Shown here in pieces: positions 19,155 through 33,800 of a stretch of 64,000 bases of DNA. Each line of letters begins with the position of its first letter. Within the stretch, counting starts at the first letter, position 1. The translations under genes and the position numbers were made by a program. Under the pieces are notes generated by a model. It was not told the DNA's origin. It was given only the letters and a program-made list of their open reading frames with translations, and ran no database searches. This stretch comes from Symsagittifera roscoffensis (taxonomy: Eukaryota > Xenacoelomorpha > Acoela > Convolutidae), in the NCBI RefSeq assembly GCF_963678635.1, contig NC_087069.1, positions 22,540,360 through 22,604,359 on the forward strand. Reading direction: 5' to 3'.

Positions 19155-19715
19155 TGACTTGATTATGAAGACAAAAATTGTTTAGAATCAAAAACCAACA
19201 AAAAATATTAATCTTCATCCTAGGATGTATGAGTCGTCCAGAAAAAGCTATATCATCATGCTATCTGGAAAATTTTGACTTTTGAGACTTGATGATGAAG
19301 ATAAAATTCGCTTCGAATAAAAAAAAACGAAAAAAAAATTAATCTTCATCATAGGATGAATGAGTCATCCATAAAAAGCTACATCATCAAGCTATCTCCA
19401 AAACTATCAGTTTTTGAGACTTGATAATGAAGACAAGAGTTGTTTAGAATCAAAAATCAACTGAAAAACAGTTATTATACAACATATGATGTATGAGTCA
19501 TTCTGAGACTTGACTACGAAGACAAAAAATGTTTAGAACAAAAAAAGGAGTGTATAAAAATTTATGTTTTTTATCTTAGATTGTTTAACTCATCCAGAAA
19601 AAAAACTACATTATCATGCTATCTGAGAAACTATCGAATTTTGAGACTTATTATTGAAGACAAAAAAAAATAGAACCAAAAAACGACAAGAGAAAAACTT
19701 AATTTTCATCATTGC
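19155..19715 (-). repeat. Left arm of a long inverted repeat within the satellite
   Basis: About four monomers read in reverse orientation and match the reverse complement of 20451-21051, including idiosyncratic features: the CCTAGGA variant in place of CCTATGA, the TTTATACACTC-type stretch, and a TCTTGTCGTTTTTTGGTTC segment. The arm lacks about 40 bases of one monomer near 19502. The immediate flank at 19115-19152 is itself an inverted copy of the arm's last 34 bases. Confidence 0.85.
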
Positions 19716-20450
19716 GATGATGATCAACATGATGATGTATCGTTTTCGGGATGAGTCACACACTCAATGATAAGCACTATTTTTATTTTCAATTTGTTTT
19801 TTGATTCTAAACAACTGTTGTCTTCATACAGTTGATTAGAATTACAGTTGTTTAGAATTTTAAAAAAAAAGCAATTTTTTAAATTAAAAAAAAGCAAAAA
19901 AAGCAACAACACCATTCTATGATGAAAAGAAAATTTTTTTTTTATATTGCTTTTTTTAAATTCTAAACAACTGTTTTCTTCAGAATCAAGTCTCAAAAGT
20001 CAAGAGTTTCCGAGATAGCATGGTGATGTATCGTTTTCGGAATGAGTCACACACTCAATGATAAGCACTTTTTTTTTCAATTTGTTTTTTGATTCTAAGC
20101 AACTGTTGTCTTCATAATCAAGTCTCAAAGGTCGATAGTTTCTGAGATAGCATGATTATGTTTTTTTGGATGAATCATACATACTATGATAACCATTAAA
20201 TTTTTTAAAAGTTGTCTTATGATTATAAACAGGTTTTGTGTTAATGACCAAGTCTCAACAGTCGAGAGTTTCAGAGATAGCAAAATACTGAAGGTTTTTC
20301 TGGATGACTGATACATCCTAAAAGGAAGTTAACTTTTTTTTCAAGTGTTTTTTGATTCTAAACAATTTTTGTTTCGGTAATTATGTCTCATAAGTCAATA
20401 AACTTCGAGATAGCATAATGATGTAGTTTTCTCTGGATGACTCATGCACC

Positions 20451-21051
20451 CAATGATGAAAATTAAGTTTTTCTCTTGTCGTTTTTTGGTTCTAATTTTT
20501 TTTTTGTCTGCAATAATAAGTCTCAAATTTGATAGTTTCTCAGATAGCATGATAATGTATTTTTTTTTCTGGATGAGTTAAACAATCTAAAATAAAAAAT
20601 ATAAATTTTTATACACTCTTTTTTTGGTTCTAAACATTTTTTGTCTTCGTAGTCAAGTCTCAGAAGTCAATATTTTCCAAGATAGCATGATGATGTAGCT
20701 TTTTCTGGATGACTCATACATCATATGATGTATAATAACTGTTTTTCAGTTGATTTTTGATTCTAAACAACTCTTGTCTTCATTATCAAGTCTCAAAAAT
20801 TGATAGTTTCGGAGATAGCTTGATGATGTAGCTTTTTCTGGATGACTCATACATCCTATGATGAAGATTAGCTTTTTTCAATTTTTTTATTCTAAGCGAC
20901 TTTTATCTTCATTATCAAGTCTCAAAAGTCGAAATTTTCCAGATAGCATGATGATATAGCTTTTTCTGGACGACTCATACATCCTAGGATAAAGATTAAT
21001 ATTTTTTGTTGGTTTTTGATTCTAAACAATTTTTGTCTTCATAATCAAGTC
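20451..21051 (+). repeat. Right arm of the long inverted repeat
   Basis: Forward-orientation partner of 19155-19715, separated by about 735 bases. It contains a monomer with the unusual joint CAATGATGAAAATTAAG followed by TCTTGTCGTTTTTTGG, which also recurs elsewhere in the array (for example near 26052, 31853 and 34240). Confidence 0.85.
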
Positions 21052-24000
21052 TCAAAAGTCAATAGTTTCTGAGATCGCAAGATGATGTAGCTTTTTCTGG
21101 ATGACTCATACAACCTATGTTGGAGACAATTTTTTTCAGTTGATTTTTGATTCTAAGCAACTTTTAAGTTCATTATCAAGTCTCAAAAGTCGATTTTTTC
21201 CAGATAGCATGATGGTGTAGCTTTTTCTGGACGACCCATACATCCTATGATGTAGAAAGATTTTTTTTTTCAGTTAATTTTTGATGCTAAACAACTCTTG
21301 TCTGCACTATTAAATCTCAAAAATCGATAGTTTCCGAGATAGCATGATGATGTAGCTTTTTCTGGATGACTCATACATCCTATGATAAACATTAGTTTTT
21401 TTTTCAATTTTTTTTTTATTCTAAGCGACTTTTATCTTCATTATCAAGTCTCAAAAGTCGAAATTTTCCAGATAGCATGATGATGTAGCTTTTTCTGGAC
21501 GACCCATACATCCTATGATGAAGAAAAAAAATTTTTTTCAGTTAATTTTTGATGCTAAACAAGTCTTGTCTGCACTATTAAATCTCAGAAATCGATTGTA
21601 TCCGAGAAAGCATGATGATGTAGCTTTTTCTGGATGACTCATACATCATATGATAAAGATTAGTTTTTTTTTCAATTTTTTTTAATTCTAAGCGACTTTT
21701 ATCTTCATTATCAAGTCTCAAAAGTCGAAATTTTCCAGATAGCATGATGATATAGCTTTTTCTTGACGACTCATACATCCTGTGATGAAGATTATTTTTT
21801 TGTTGGTTTTTGATTCTAAACAATTTTTGTCTTCAAAATCAAGTCTCAAAATCGATAGTTTGTGAGATCGAAGGATGATGTAGTTTTTTCTGGACGAACT
21901 ATACATCCTATGATGAAGAAAAAGTTTTTTTTTCAGTTGATTTTTGATTCTAAACACTTCTTGTCTGCACTATTAAGTCTCAAAAATCGATAGTTTCCGA
22001 GATAGCATGATGATGTAGCTTTTTCTGGATGACTCATACATCCTATGACGAAGATTAGTTTTTTGTTGGTTTTTGATTCTAAACAATTTTTGTCTTCATA
22101 ATCAAGTCTCAAAAGTCGATAAATTCTGAGATCGCAGGAAGATGTAGCTTTTTCTGGATGACTCATACATCTTATGTTGGAGATTATTTTTTTTCAGTTG
22201 ATTTTTGATTCTAAGCAACTTTTATGTTCATTATCAAGTCTCAAAAGTCGATTTTTTCCAGATAGCATGATGTTGTAGCTTTTTCTGGACGACCCATACA
22301 TCCTATGATGAAGAAAATTTTTTTTCAGTTAATTTTTGATGCTGAACAACTCTTGTCTGCACTTTTAAATCTCAAAAATCTACAGTTTCCGAGATAGCAT
22401 GATGATGTAGCTTTTTCTGGATGACTCATACATCCTGTGACAAAGATTAGTTTTTTTTCAATTTTTTTTTTATTCTAAGCGACTTTTATCTTCATTATCA
22501 AGTCTCAAAGTTTCTTGAGTCTCAAAGTCTCAAAGTTTCTTGATAGTTTCTGAGATCGAAGGAAGATGTAGCTTTTTCTGGATGACTCATACATCCTATG
22601 ATGAAGATTAGCTTTTTTCAATTTTTTTAATCTAAGCGACTTTTATCTTCATTATCAAGTCTCAAAAGTCGAAATTTTCCAGATAGCATGATGATATAGC
22701 TTTTTCTGGACGACTCATACATCCTAGGATAAAGATTAATATTTTTTGTTGGTTTTTGATTCTAAACAATTTTTGTCTTCATAATCAAGTCTCAAAAGTC
22801 AATAGTTTCTGAGATCGCAAGATGATGTAGCTTTTTCTGGATGACTCATACATTCTATGTTGGAGACAATTTTTTTCAGTTGATTTTTGATTCTAAGCAA
22901 CTTTTAAGTTCATTATCAAGTCTCAAAAGTTGATTTTTTCCAGATAGCATGATGGTGTAGCTTTTTCTGGACGACCCATACATCCTATGATGTAGAAAGA
23001 TTTTTTTTTCAGTTAATTTTTGATGCTAAACAACTCTTGTCTGCACTATTAAATCTCAAAAATCGATAGTTTCCGAGATAGCATGATGATGTAGCTTTTT
23101 CTGGATGACTCATACATCCTATGATAAACATTAGTTTTTTTTTCAATTTTTTTATTCTAAGCGACTTTTATCTTCATTATCAAGTCTCAAAAGTCGAAAT
23201 TTTCCAGATAGCATGATGATGTAGCTTTTTCTGGACGACCCATACATCCTATGATGAAGAAAAAAATTTTTTTCAGTTAATTTTTGATGCTAAACAAGTC
23301 TTGTCTGCACTATTAAATCTCAGAAATCGATTGTATCCGAGATAGCATGATGATGTAGCTTTTTCTGGATGACTCATACATCATATGATAAAGATTAGTT
23401 TTTTTTTCAATTTTTTTTAATTCTAAGCGACTTTTATCTTCATTATCAAGTCTCAAAAGTCGAAATTTTCCAGATAGCATGATGATATAGCTTTTTCTTG
23501 ACAACTCATACATCCTGTGATGAAGATTATTTTTTTGTTGGTTTTTGATTCTAAACAATTTTTGTCTTCAAAATCAAGTCTCAAAAATCGATAGTTTGTG
23601 AGATCGAAGGATGATGTAGTTTTTTCTGGACGAACTATACATCGTATGATGAAGAAAAAGTTTTTTTTTTCAGTTGATTTTTGATTCTAAACACTTCTTG
23701 TCTGCACTATTAAGTCTCAAAAATCGATAGTTTCCGAGATAGCATGATGATGTAGCTTTTTCTGGATGACTCATACATCCTATGACGAAGATTAGTTTTT
23801 TGTTGGTTTTTGATTCTAAACAATTTTTGTCTTCATAATCAAGTCTCAAAAGTCGATAAATTCTGAGATCGCAGGAAGATGTAGCTTTTTCTGGATGACT
23901 CATACATCTTATATTGGAGATTATTTTTTTTCAGTTGATTTTTGATTCTAAGCAACTTTTATGTTCATTATCAAGTCTCAAAAGTCGATTTTTTCCAGAT

Positions 24001-24340
24001 AGCATGATGTTGTAGCTTTTTCTGGACGACCCATACATCCTATGATGAAGAAAATTTTTTTTCAGTTAATTTTTGATGCTGAACAACTCTTGTCTGCACT
24101 ATTAAATCTCAAAAATCGATAGTTTCCGAGATAGCATGATGATGTCGCTTTTTCTGGATGACTCATACATCCTATGACAAAGATTAGTTTTTTTTTCAAT
24201 TTTTTTTTATTCTAAGCGACTTTTATCTTCATTATCAAGTCTCAAAGTTTCTTGAGTCTCTAAGTCTCAAAGTTTCTTGATAGTTTCTGAGATCGCAGGA
24301 AGATGTAGCTTTTTCTGGATGACTCATACATCTTATGTTG
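20860..24340 (+). repeat. Higher-order repeat, ~1,737-bp period, two copies
   Basis: Sequence from about 20860 recurs from about 22598 at an offset of 1,735-1,738, with monomer-specific signatures preserved: CCTAGGATAAAGATTAATATT, TATGATGTAGAAAGATTT, ATCGATTGTATCCGAG. This equals 13 monomers. An extra AAGTCTCAAAGTTTCTTG duplication near 22508 recurs near 24245. Confidence 0.85.
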
Positions 24341-25600
24341 GAGATTTTTTTTTTCAGTTGATTTTTGATTCTAAGCGACTTTTACCTTCATTATCAAGTC
24401 TCAAAAGTCGAAATTTTCCAGATAGCATGATGATATAGCTTTTTCTGGACGACTCATACATCCTATGATGAAGAATATTTTTTTGTTGGTTTTTGATTCC
24501 AAACAATTTTTGTCTTCATAATCAAGTCTCAAAAGTCGATAAATTCTGAGATCGCAGGAAGATGTAGCTTTTTCTGGATGACTCATACATCTTATGTTGG
24601 AGATTATTTTTTTTCAGTTGATTTTTGATTCTAAGCAACTTTTATGTTCATTATCAAGTCTCAAAAGTCGATTTTTTCCAGATAGCATGATGTTGTAGCT
24701 TTTTCTGGACGACCCATACATCCTATGACGAAGAAAATTTTTTTTCAGTTAATTTTTGATGCTGAACAACTCTTGTCTGCACTATTAAATCTCAAAAATC
24801 GATAGTTTCCGAGATAGCATGATGATGTCGCTTTTTCTGGATGACTCATACATCCTATGACAAAGATTAGTTTTTTTTCAATTTTTTTTTATTCTAAGCG
24901 ACTTTTATCTTCATTATCAAGTCTCAAAGTTTCTTGAGTCTCTAAGTCTCAAAGTTTCTTGATAGTTTCTGAGATCGCAGGAAGATGTAGCTTTTTCTGG
25001 ATGACTCATACATCTTATGTTGGAGATTTTTTTTTTCAGTTGATTTTTGATTCTAAGCGACTTTTACCTTCATTATCAAGTCTCAAAAATCGAAATTTTC
25101 CAGATAGCATGATGATATAGCTTTTTCTGGACGACTCATACATCCTATGATGAAGAATATTTTTTTGTTGGTTTTTGATTCCAAACAATTTTTGTCTGCA
25201 TAATCAAGTCTCAAAAGTCGGTAGTTTCTGAGATCGCAGGATGATGAAGCTTTTTCTGGATGACTCATACATCCTATGTTGAAGATTATTCATTTTCAGT
25301 TGACTTTTTTTTCTAAGCGACTTTTATCTTCATTATCAAGTCTCAAAAATCAGAATTTTCCAGATAGCATGATGATATAGCTTTTTCTGGACGACTCATA
25401 CATCCTATGATAAAGATTATTTTCATTGTTGGTTTTTGATTCTAAACAATTTTTGTCTTCATAATCAAGTCTGAAAAATTGATAGTTTCCGAGATAACAG
25501 GATTATGTAGCTTTTTCTGGATGACTCTTACATCCTATGTTGAAGATTAATTTTTTTCAGTTGATTTTTGATTCTAAGCAATTTTTATGTTCATAATAAA
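24240..25600 (+). repeat. Higher-order repeat, ~682-bp period
   Basis: The signature AAGTTTCTTGAGTCTCTAAG at about 24246 recurs at about 24928, and flanking monomers with TGATGTCGCTTTTTC and CTTATGTTGGAGATT repeat at the same offset (682-683). About five monomers per unit. The last part (25.1-25.6 kb) diverges. Confidence 0.8.
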
Positions 25601-26899
25601 GTCTCAAAAGTCGAAATTTTGCAGATAGCATGATGATGTAGCTTTTTCTGGACGACCCGTACAACATCTGATGAAGAATAAAAATTTTTCAGTTGATTTT
25701 TGTTTCTAAACAACTCTTGTCTGCACTATTAAGTCTCAAAACTCGATAGTTTCTCAGATAGCATGATAATGTAGCTTTGTTTCTGGATGACTTGAACAAT
25801 CTTAGATAAAAAAATGAATTTTTATTCACTTTTTTAGGTTCGAAACAATTTTTGTCTTCGTAGTCAAGTCTCAGCAGTCAATAATTTCCGAGATAGCATG
25901 ATGTAGCTTTTTCTGGATGACTCATACATCCTATGATGTAGAAAAACTGTTTCTCAGTTGATTTTTGATTCTGAACAACTCTTGTCTTCATTATCAAGCT
26001 CAAAAATTGATAGTTTCCGAGATAGCATGATTATGTAGCTTTTTCTGGATGACTCATGCATCCAATGATGAAAATTAAGTTTTTGTCTTGTCGTTTTTTG
26101 GTTCTAATTTTTTTTTCTGCATTATTAGGTCTCAACATTCGATAGTTTCTCAGATAGCATGATAATGTAGCTTTTTTTTTGGATTAGTTAAGCAATCTAA
26201 GATAAAAATTTAAATTTTTATTTACTCCTTTTTTGGTTCTAAACATTTTATGTCTTCGTAGTCAAGTCTCAGAAGTCAACATTTTCCGAGATAGCATGAT
26301 TATGTAGCTTTTTCTGGATGACTCATACAACCTATGTGATAGAATAACTGTTTTTCAGTTGATTTTTGATTCTAAACAACTCTTGTCTTCATAATCAAGT
26401 CTCAAAAGTCGATAGTTTCTGAAATCGCAGGATGATGTGGTTTTTTCTGGATGACTCATACATCCTATGTTGAAGATTATATTTTTTTCAGTTGATTTTT
26501 GATTCTAAGCAACTTTTATATTCATTATCAAGTCTCAAAAGTCGATATTTTCCAGATAGCATGAAGATGTAGCTTTCTCTGGACGACACATACATCCTAT
26601 GATGAAGAATAAATTTTTTTTCAGTTGATTTTTGATTCTAAGCAACTTTTATATTTATTATCAAGTCTCAAAAGTCGATATTTTCCAGATAGCATGATGA
26701 TATAGCTTTTTCTGGACAACTCATACATCCTATGATGAAGATTAATTTTTTTGTTGGTTTTTGATTCTAAACAATTTTTTTCTTCATAATCAAGTCTCAA
26801 AAGTCAATAGTTTCTGAGATCGCTGGATGATGTAGCTTTTTCTGGATGACTCATACATCCTATATTGAAGATTATTTTTTTTTCAGTTGATTTTTGATT

Positions 26900-29800
26900 C
26901 TAAGCAACATTTAGGTTCATTATCAAGTCTCAAAAGTCGATATTTTCCAGATAGCATGATGATGTAGCTTTTTCTGGACGAGCCATACATCCTATGAAGA
27001 AGAAAAAATTTTTTTTTCAGTTGATTTTTGATTCTAAACAACTCTTGTCTTTTTTATTAAGTCTCAAAAATCGCTAGTTTCCGAGATAGCAGGATGATGT
27101 AGCTTTTTCTGGATGACTCATACATCCTATGTTGAAGATTAATTTTTTTTTCAGTTGATTTTTGATTCTAAGCAACTTTTATGTTCATAATCAAGTCTCA
27201 AAAGTCGAAATTTTGCAGAAAGCATGATGATATAGCTTTTTCTGGACAACTCATACATCCTATGATGAAGATTATTTTTTTTGTTGATTTTGGATTCTAA
27301 ACAATTTTTGTCTTCATAATCAAGTCTCAAAAGTCGATAGTTTCTGAGATCGCAGGATGATGTAGCTTTTTCTGGATGACTCATACATCCTATATTGAAG
27401 ATTATTTTTTTTCAGTTGATCTTTGATTCTAAACAATTTTTGTGTTCATTATCAAGTCTCAAAAGTCGATAGTTTCCGAGATAGCTGGATTATGTAGCTT
27501 TTTCTGGATGACTCATACATCCTATGTCGAAGATTAATTTTTTTTCAGTTGATTTTTGATTCTAAACAAATTTTGTGTTTATTATCAAGTCTTAAAATCG
27601 ATATTTTCCATATAGCTTGATGATGTAGCTTTTTCTGGATGATTCATGCATCCTATGATGTAGAATATCTGTTTTTCAGTTGATTTTTGTCTCTAAACAA
27701 CTCTTGTGCTCATTATCAAGTCTCAAAAATCAATAGTTTCCAAGATAGCATGATGATATAGCTTTTTCTGGACAACTCATACATCCTATGATGAAGATTA
27801 TTTTTTTTGTTGGTTTTGGATTCTAAACAATTTTTGTCTTCGTAATCAAGTCTCAAAAGTCGATAGTTTCTGAGATCGCAGGATGATGTAGCTTTTTCTG
27901 GATGACTCATACATCCTATATTGAAGATTATTTTTTTTCAGTTGATCTTTGATTCTAAACAATTTTTGTGTTCATTATCAAGTCTCAAAAGTCGATAATT
28001 TCCGAGAAAGCAGGATTATATAGCTTTTTCTGGATGACTCATACATCCTATGTTGAAGATTAATTTTTTCAGTTGATTTTTGATTCTAAACAAATTTTGT
28101 GTTCATTATCAAGTCTTAAAAGTCGATATTTTCCAAGATAGCATGATGATATAGCTTTTTCTGGACAACTCATACATCCTATGATGAAGATTATTTTTTT
28201 TGTTGGTTTTGGATTCTAAACAAGTTTTGTCTTCGTAATCAAGTCTCAAAAGTCGATAGTTTCTGAGATCGCAGGATGATGTAGCTTTTTCTGGATGACT
28301 CATACATCCTATGTTGAAGATTAATTTTTTCAGTTGATTTTTGATTCTAAACAACTCTTGTCTTCATTATCAAGTCTCAAAAATCAATAGTTTCCGAGAT
28401 AGCAGGATGATGTAGCTTTTTCTGGACGACCCAAACATCCTATGATGAAGAATATTTTTTTTTCAGTTGATTTTTGTTTCTAAACAATTTTTATGTTCCT
28501 AATCAAGTCTCAAAAGTCGAAATTTTCCAGAAAGCATGATGATATAGCTTTTTCTGGACAACTCATACATCCTATGATGAAGATTATTTTTTTTGTTGAT
28601 TTTGGATTCTAAACAATTTTTGTCTTCATAATCAAGTCTCAAAAGTCGATAGTTTCTGAGATCGCAGGATGATGTAGCTTTTTCTGGATGACTCATACAT
28701 CCTATATTGAAGATTATTTTTTTTCAGTTGATCTTTGATTCTAAACAATTTTTGTGTTCATTATCAAGTCTCAAAAGTCGATAGTTTCCGAGATAGCAGG
28801 ATTATGTAGCTTTTTCTGGATGACTCATACATCCTATGTCGAAGATTAATTTTTTTCAGTTGATTTTTGATTCTAAACAAATTTTGTGTTTATTATCAAG
28901 TCTTAAAATCGATATTTTCCATATAGCTTGATGATGTAGCTTTTTCTGGATGATTCATGCATCCTATGATGTAGAATATCTGTTTTTCAGTTGATTTTTG
29001 TCTCTAAACAACTCTTGTGCTCATTATCAAGTCTCAAAAATCAATAGTTTCCAAGATAGCATGATGATATAGCTTTTTCTGGACAACTCATACATCCTAT
29101 GATGAAGATTATTTTTTTTGTTGGTTTTGGATTCTAAACAATTTTTGTCTTCGTAATCAAGTCTCAAAAGTCGATAGTTTCTGAGATCGCAGGATGATGT
29201 AGCTTTTTCTGGATGACTCATACATCCTATATTGAAGATTATTTTTTTTCAGTTGATCTTTGATTCTAAACAATTTTTGTGTTCATTATCAAGTCTCAAA
29301 AGTCGATAATTTCCGAGAAAGCAGGATTATATAGCTTTTTCTGGATGACTCATACATCCTATGTTGAAGATTAATTTTTTCAGTTGATTTTTGATTCTAA
29401 ACAAATTTTGTGTTCATTATCAAGTCTTAAAAGTCGATATTTTCCAAGATAGCATGATGATATAGCTTTTTCTGGACAACTCATACATCCTATGATGAAG
29501 ATTATTTTTTTTGTTGGTTTTGGATTCTAAACAATTTTTGTCTTCGTAATCAAGTCTCAAAAGTCGATAGTTTCTGAGATCGCAGGATGATGTAGCTTTT
29601 TCTGGATGACTCATACATCCTATGTTGAAGATTAATTTTTTCAGTTGATTTTTGATTCTAAACAACTCTTGTCTTCATTATCAAGTCTCAAAAATCAATA
29701 GTTTCCGAGATAGCAGGATGATGTAGCTTTTTCTGGACGACCCAAACATCCTATGATGAAGAATATTTTTTTTTCAGTTGATTTTTGTTTCCAAACAATT

Positions 29801-30300
29801 TTTATATTCATTATCAAGTCTCAAAAGTCGATATTTTCCAAGATAGCATGATGATATAGCTTTTTCTGGACAACTCATACATCCTATGATGAAGATTATT
29901 TTTTTTGTTGGTTTTGGATTCTAAACAATTTTTGTCTTCGTAATCAAGTCTCAAAAGTCGATAGTTTCTGAGATCGCAGGATGATGTAGCTTTTTCTGGA
30001 TGACTCATACATCCTATGTCGAAGATTAATTTTTTTCAGTTGATTTTTGATTCTAAACAAATTTTGTGTTTATTATCAAGTCTTAAATATTTCCATATAG
30101 CTTGATGATGTAGCTTTTTCTGGATGATTCATGCATCCTATGATGTAGAATATCTGTTTTTCAGTTGATTTTTGTCTCTAAACAACTCTTGTGCTCATTA
30201 TCAAGTCTCAAAAATCAATAGTTTCCAAGATAGCATGATGATATAGCTTTTTCTGGATGAATCATACATCCTATGTTGAAGATTAATTTTTTCAGTTGAT
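26900..30300 (+). repeat. Higher-order repeat, 1,311-bp period
   Basis: Monomer series 27716-28354 recurs at 29027-29665 at exactly 1,311 (ten monomers). The pattern includes the variants GGACAACTCATACATCC, TGGTTTTGGATTC, and GATCGCAGGATGATGTAGC. A related partial copy begins at about 27151 (offset 1,348 to 28499). Confidence 0.85.
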
Positions 30301-30899
30301 TTTTGATTCTAAACAAATTTTGTGCTCATTATCAAGTCTCAAAAATCAATAGTTTCATAGATAGCATGATGATGTAGCTTTTTTTGGATGACTCATACAT
30401 CCTATTATGAAGATAAGTTTTTTCTAATTTTTTTTTTCTAAGCGACTTTTATCTTCATTCTCAAGTCTCAAAAGTCGAAATTTTCCAGATAGCATGATGA
30501 TTTAGCTTTTTCTGGACGACCCATACATCCTATAATGAAGAATATTTTTTTTTTCAGTTGATTTTTGATTCTAAACAACTCTTGTCTTTATTATCAAGTC
30601 TCAAGAATCGATAGTTTCCGAGATAGCAGGCTGATGTAGCTTTTTCTGGACGACACATACATCCTATGATGAAGAATAAATTTTTTTTCAGTTGATTTTT
30701 GATTCTAAACAACTCTTGTCTTCATTATCAAGTCTCAAAAATCAATAGTTTCCGAGATAGCAGGATGATGTAGCTTTTTCTGGACGACCCAAACATCCTA
30801 TGATGACGAATATTTTTTTTTCAGTTGATTTTTGTTTCTAAACAATTTTTATATTCATTATTAAGTCTCAAAAGTCGATATTTTCCAGATAGCATGATG

Positions 30900-33800
30900 A
30901 TCTAGCTTTTTCTGGACGACACATACATCCTATGATGAAGAAGAAATTTTTTTTCAGTTGAATTTTGATTCTAAACAACTCTTGTCTTCTTTATCAAGTC
31001 TCAAAAATCAATAGTTCCCGAGATAGCAGGATGATGTAGCTTTTTCTGGATGACTCATACATCCTATGTTGAAGATTATTTTTTTTCAAGTTGATTTTTG
31101 ATTCTAAGCAACTTTTATGTTCATAATCAAGTCTCAAAAATCGAAATTTTCCAGATAGCATGATGATATAGCTTTTTCTGGATATTTCATACATCCTAAT
31201 ATGAAGATTTTTTTTTGTTGGTTTTTGATTCTGAACAATTTTTGTCTTCATAATCAAGTCTCAAAAATTGATAGTTTCCGAGATAACAGGATTATGTAGC
31301 TTTTTCTGGATGATTCATACATCCTATGTTGAAGAATATTTTTTTTCAGTTGATTTTTGATTCTAAGCAACTTTTATGTTCATAATCAAGTCTCAAAAGT
31401 CAAAATTTTGCAGATAGCATGGTGATGTAGCTTTTTCTGGACGACCCGATCAACATCTGATGAAGAATAAAAAACTTTTCAGTTGATTTTTGTTTCTAAA
31501 CAACTCTTGTCTGCACTATTAAGTCTCAAAATTCGATAGTTTCTCAGATAACATGATAATGTAGCTTTGTTTCTGGATGACTTGAACAATCTTAGATAAA
31601 AAATGAATTTTTATTCATTTTTTTTCGGTTCGAAACAATTTTTATCTTCGTAGTCAAGTCTCAGCAGTCAATAATTTCCGAGATAGCATGATGTAGCTTT
31701 TTCTGGATGACTCATACATCCTATGATGTAGAAAAACTGTTTCTCAGTTGATTTTTGATTCTGAACAACTCTTGTCTTCATTATCAAGTCTCAAAAATTG
31801 ATAGTTTCCGAGATAGCATGATGATGTAGCTTTTTCTGGATGACTCATGCATCCAATGATGAAAAATAAGTTTTGGTCTTGTCGTTTTTTGGATCTAATT
31901 TTTTTTTCTGCATTATTAGGTCTCAACATTCGATAGTTTCTCAGATAGCATGATAATGTAGCTTTTTTTTCTGGATGAGTTAAGCAATCTAAGATAAAAA
32001 TTTAAATTTTTATTTACTCCTTTTTTGGTTCTAAACATTTTATGTCTTCGTAGTCAAGTCTCAGAAGTCAACATTTTCCGAGATAGCATGATGATGTAGC
32101 TTTTTCTGGATGACTCATACAACCTATGATGTAGAAAAACTGTTTCTCAGTTGATTTTTGATTCTGAACAACTCTTGTCTTCATTATCAAGTCTCAAAAA
32201 TTGATAGTTTTTGAGATAGCATGATTATGTAGCTTTTTCTGGATGACTCATACAACCTATGTGGTAGAATAACTGTCTTTCAGTTGATTTTTGATTCTAA
32301 ACAACTCTTGCCTTCATTATCAAGTCTCAAAAATCGATAGTTTCTGAGATCGCAGGATGATGTAGTTTTTTCTGGATGACTCATACATCCTATGTTGAAG
32401 ATTTTTTTTCAGTTGATTTTTGATTCTAAGCAGGTTTTATATTCGTTATGAAGTCTCAAAAATTGATATTTTCCAGATAGCATGAAGATGTAGCTTTCTC
32501 TGGACGACACATACATCCTATGATGAAGAATAAATTTTTTTTCAGTTGATTTTTGATTCTAAACAACTCTTGTCTTCATAATCAAGTCTCAAAAGTCGAT
32601 AGTTTCTGAGATCGCAGGATGATGTAGCTTTTTCTGGATGAATCATACATCCTATGTTGAAGATTAATTTTTTTCAGTTGATTTTTGATTCTAATCAACT
32701 TTTATATTCATTATCAAGTCTCAAAAATCAATAGTTTCCAAGATAGCATGATGATGTAGCTTTTTCTGGATGACTCATACATCCTATTATGAAGATAAGT
32801 TTTTTTTTAATTTTTTTTTTCTAAGCGACTTTTATCTTCATTCTCAAGTCTCAAAAGTCGAAATTTTCCAGATAGCATGATGATTTAGCTTTTTCTGGAC
32901 GACCCATACATCCTATAATGACGAATATTTTTTTTTCAGTTGATTTTTGATTCTAAACAACTCTTGTCTTTATTATCAAGTCTCAAGAATCGATAGTTTC
33001 CGAGATAGCAGGATGAGGTAGCTTTTTCTGGACGACACATACATCCTATGATGAAGAATAAATTTTTTTTCAGTTGATTTTTTGATTCTAAACAACTTTT
33101 GTCTTCATTATCAAGTCTCAAAAATCAATAGTTTCCGAGATAGCAGGATGATGTAGCTTTTTCTGGACGACCCAAACATCCTATGATGAAGAATATTTTT
33201 TTTTTCAGTTGATTTTTGTTTCTAAACAATTTTTATATTCATTATCAAGTCTCAAAAGTCGATATTTTCCAGATAGCATGATGATCTAGCTTTTTCTGGA
33301 CGACACATACATCCTATGATGAAGAAGAAATTTTTTTTCAGTTGAATTTTGATTCTAAACAACTCTTGTCTTCTTTATCAAGTCTCAAAAATCAATAGTT
33401 CCCGAGATAGCAGGATGGTGTAGCTTTTTCTGGATGACTCATACATCCTATGTTGAAGATTATTTTTTTTCAAGTTGATTTTTGATTCTAAGCAACTTTT
33501 ATGTTCATAATCAAGTCTCAAAAGTCGAAATTTTCCAGATAGCATGATGATATAGCTTTTTCTGGATATTTCATACATCCTAATATGAAGATTTTTTTTT
33601 GTTGGTTTTTGATTCTGAACAATTTTTGTCTTCATAATCAAGTCTCAAAAATTGATAGTTTCCGAGATAACAGGATTATGTAGCTTTTTCTGGATGATTC
33701 ATACATCCTATGTTGGAGAATAGTTTTTTTCAGTTGATTTTTGATTCTAAGCAACTTTTATGTTCATAATCAAGTCTCAAAAGTCAAAATTTTGCAGATA

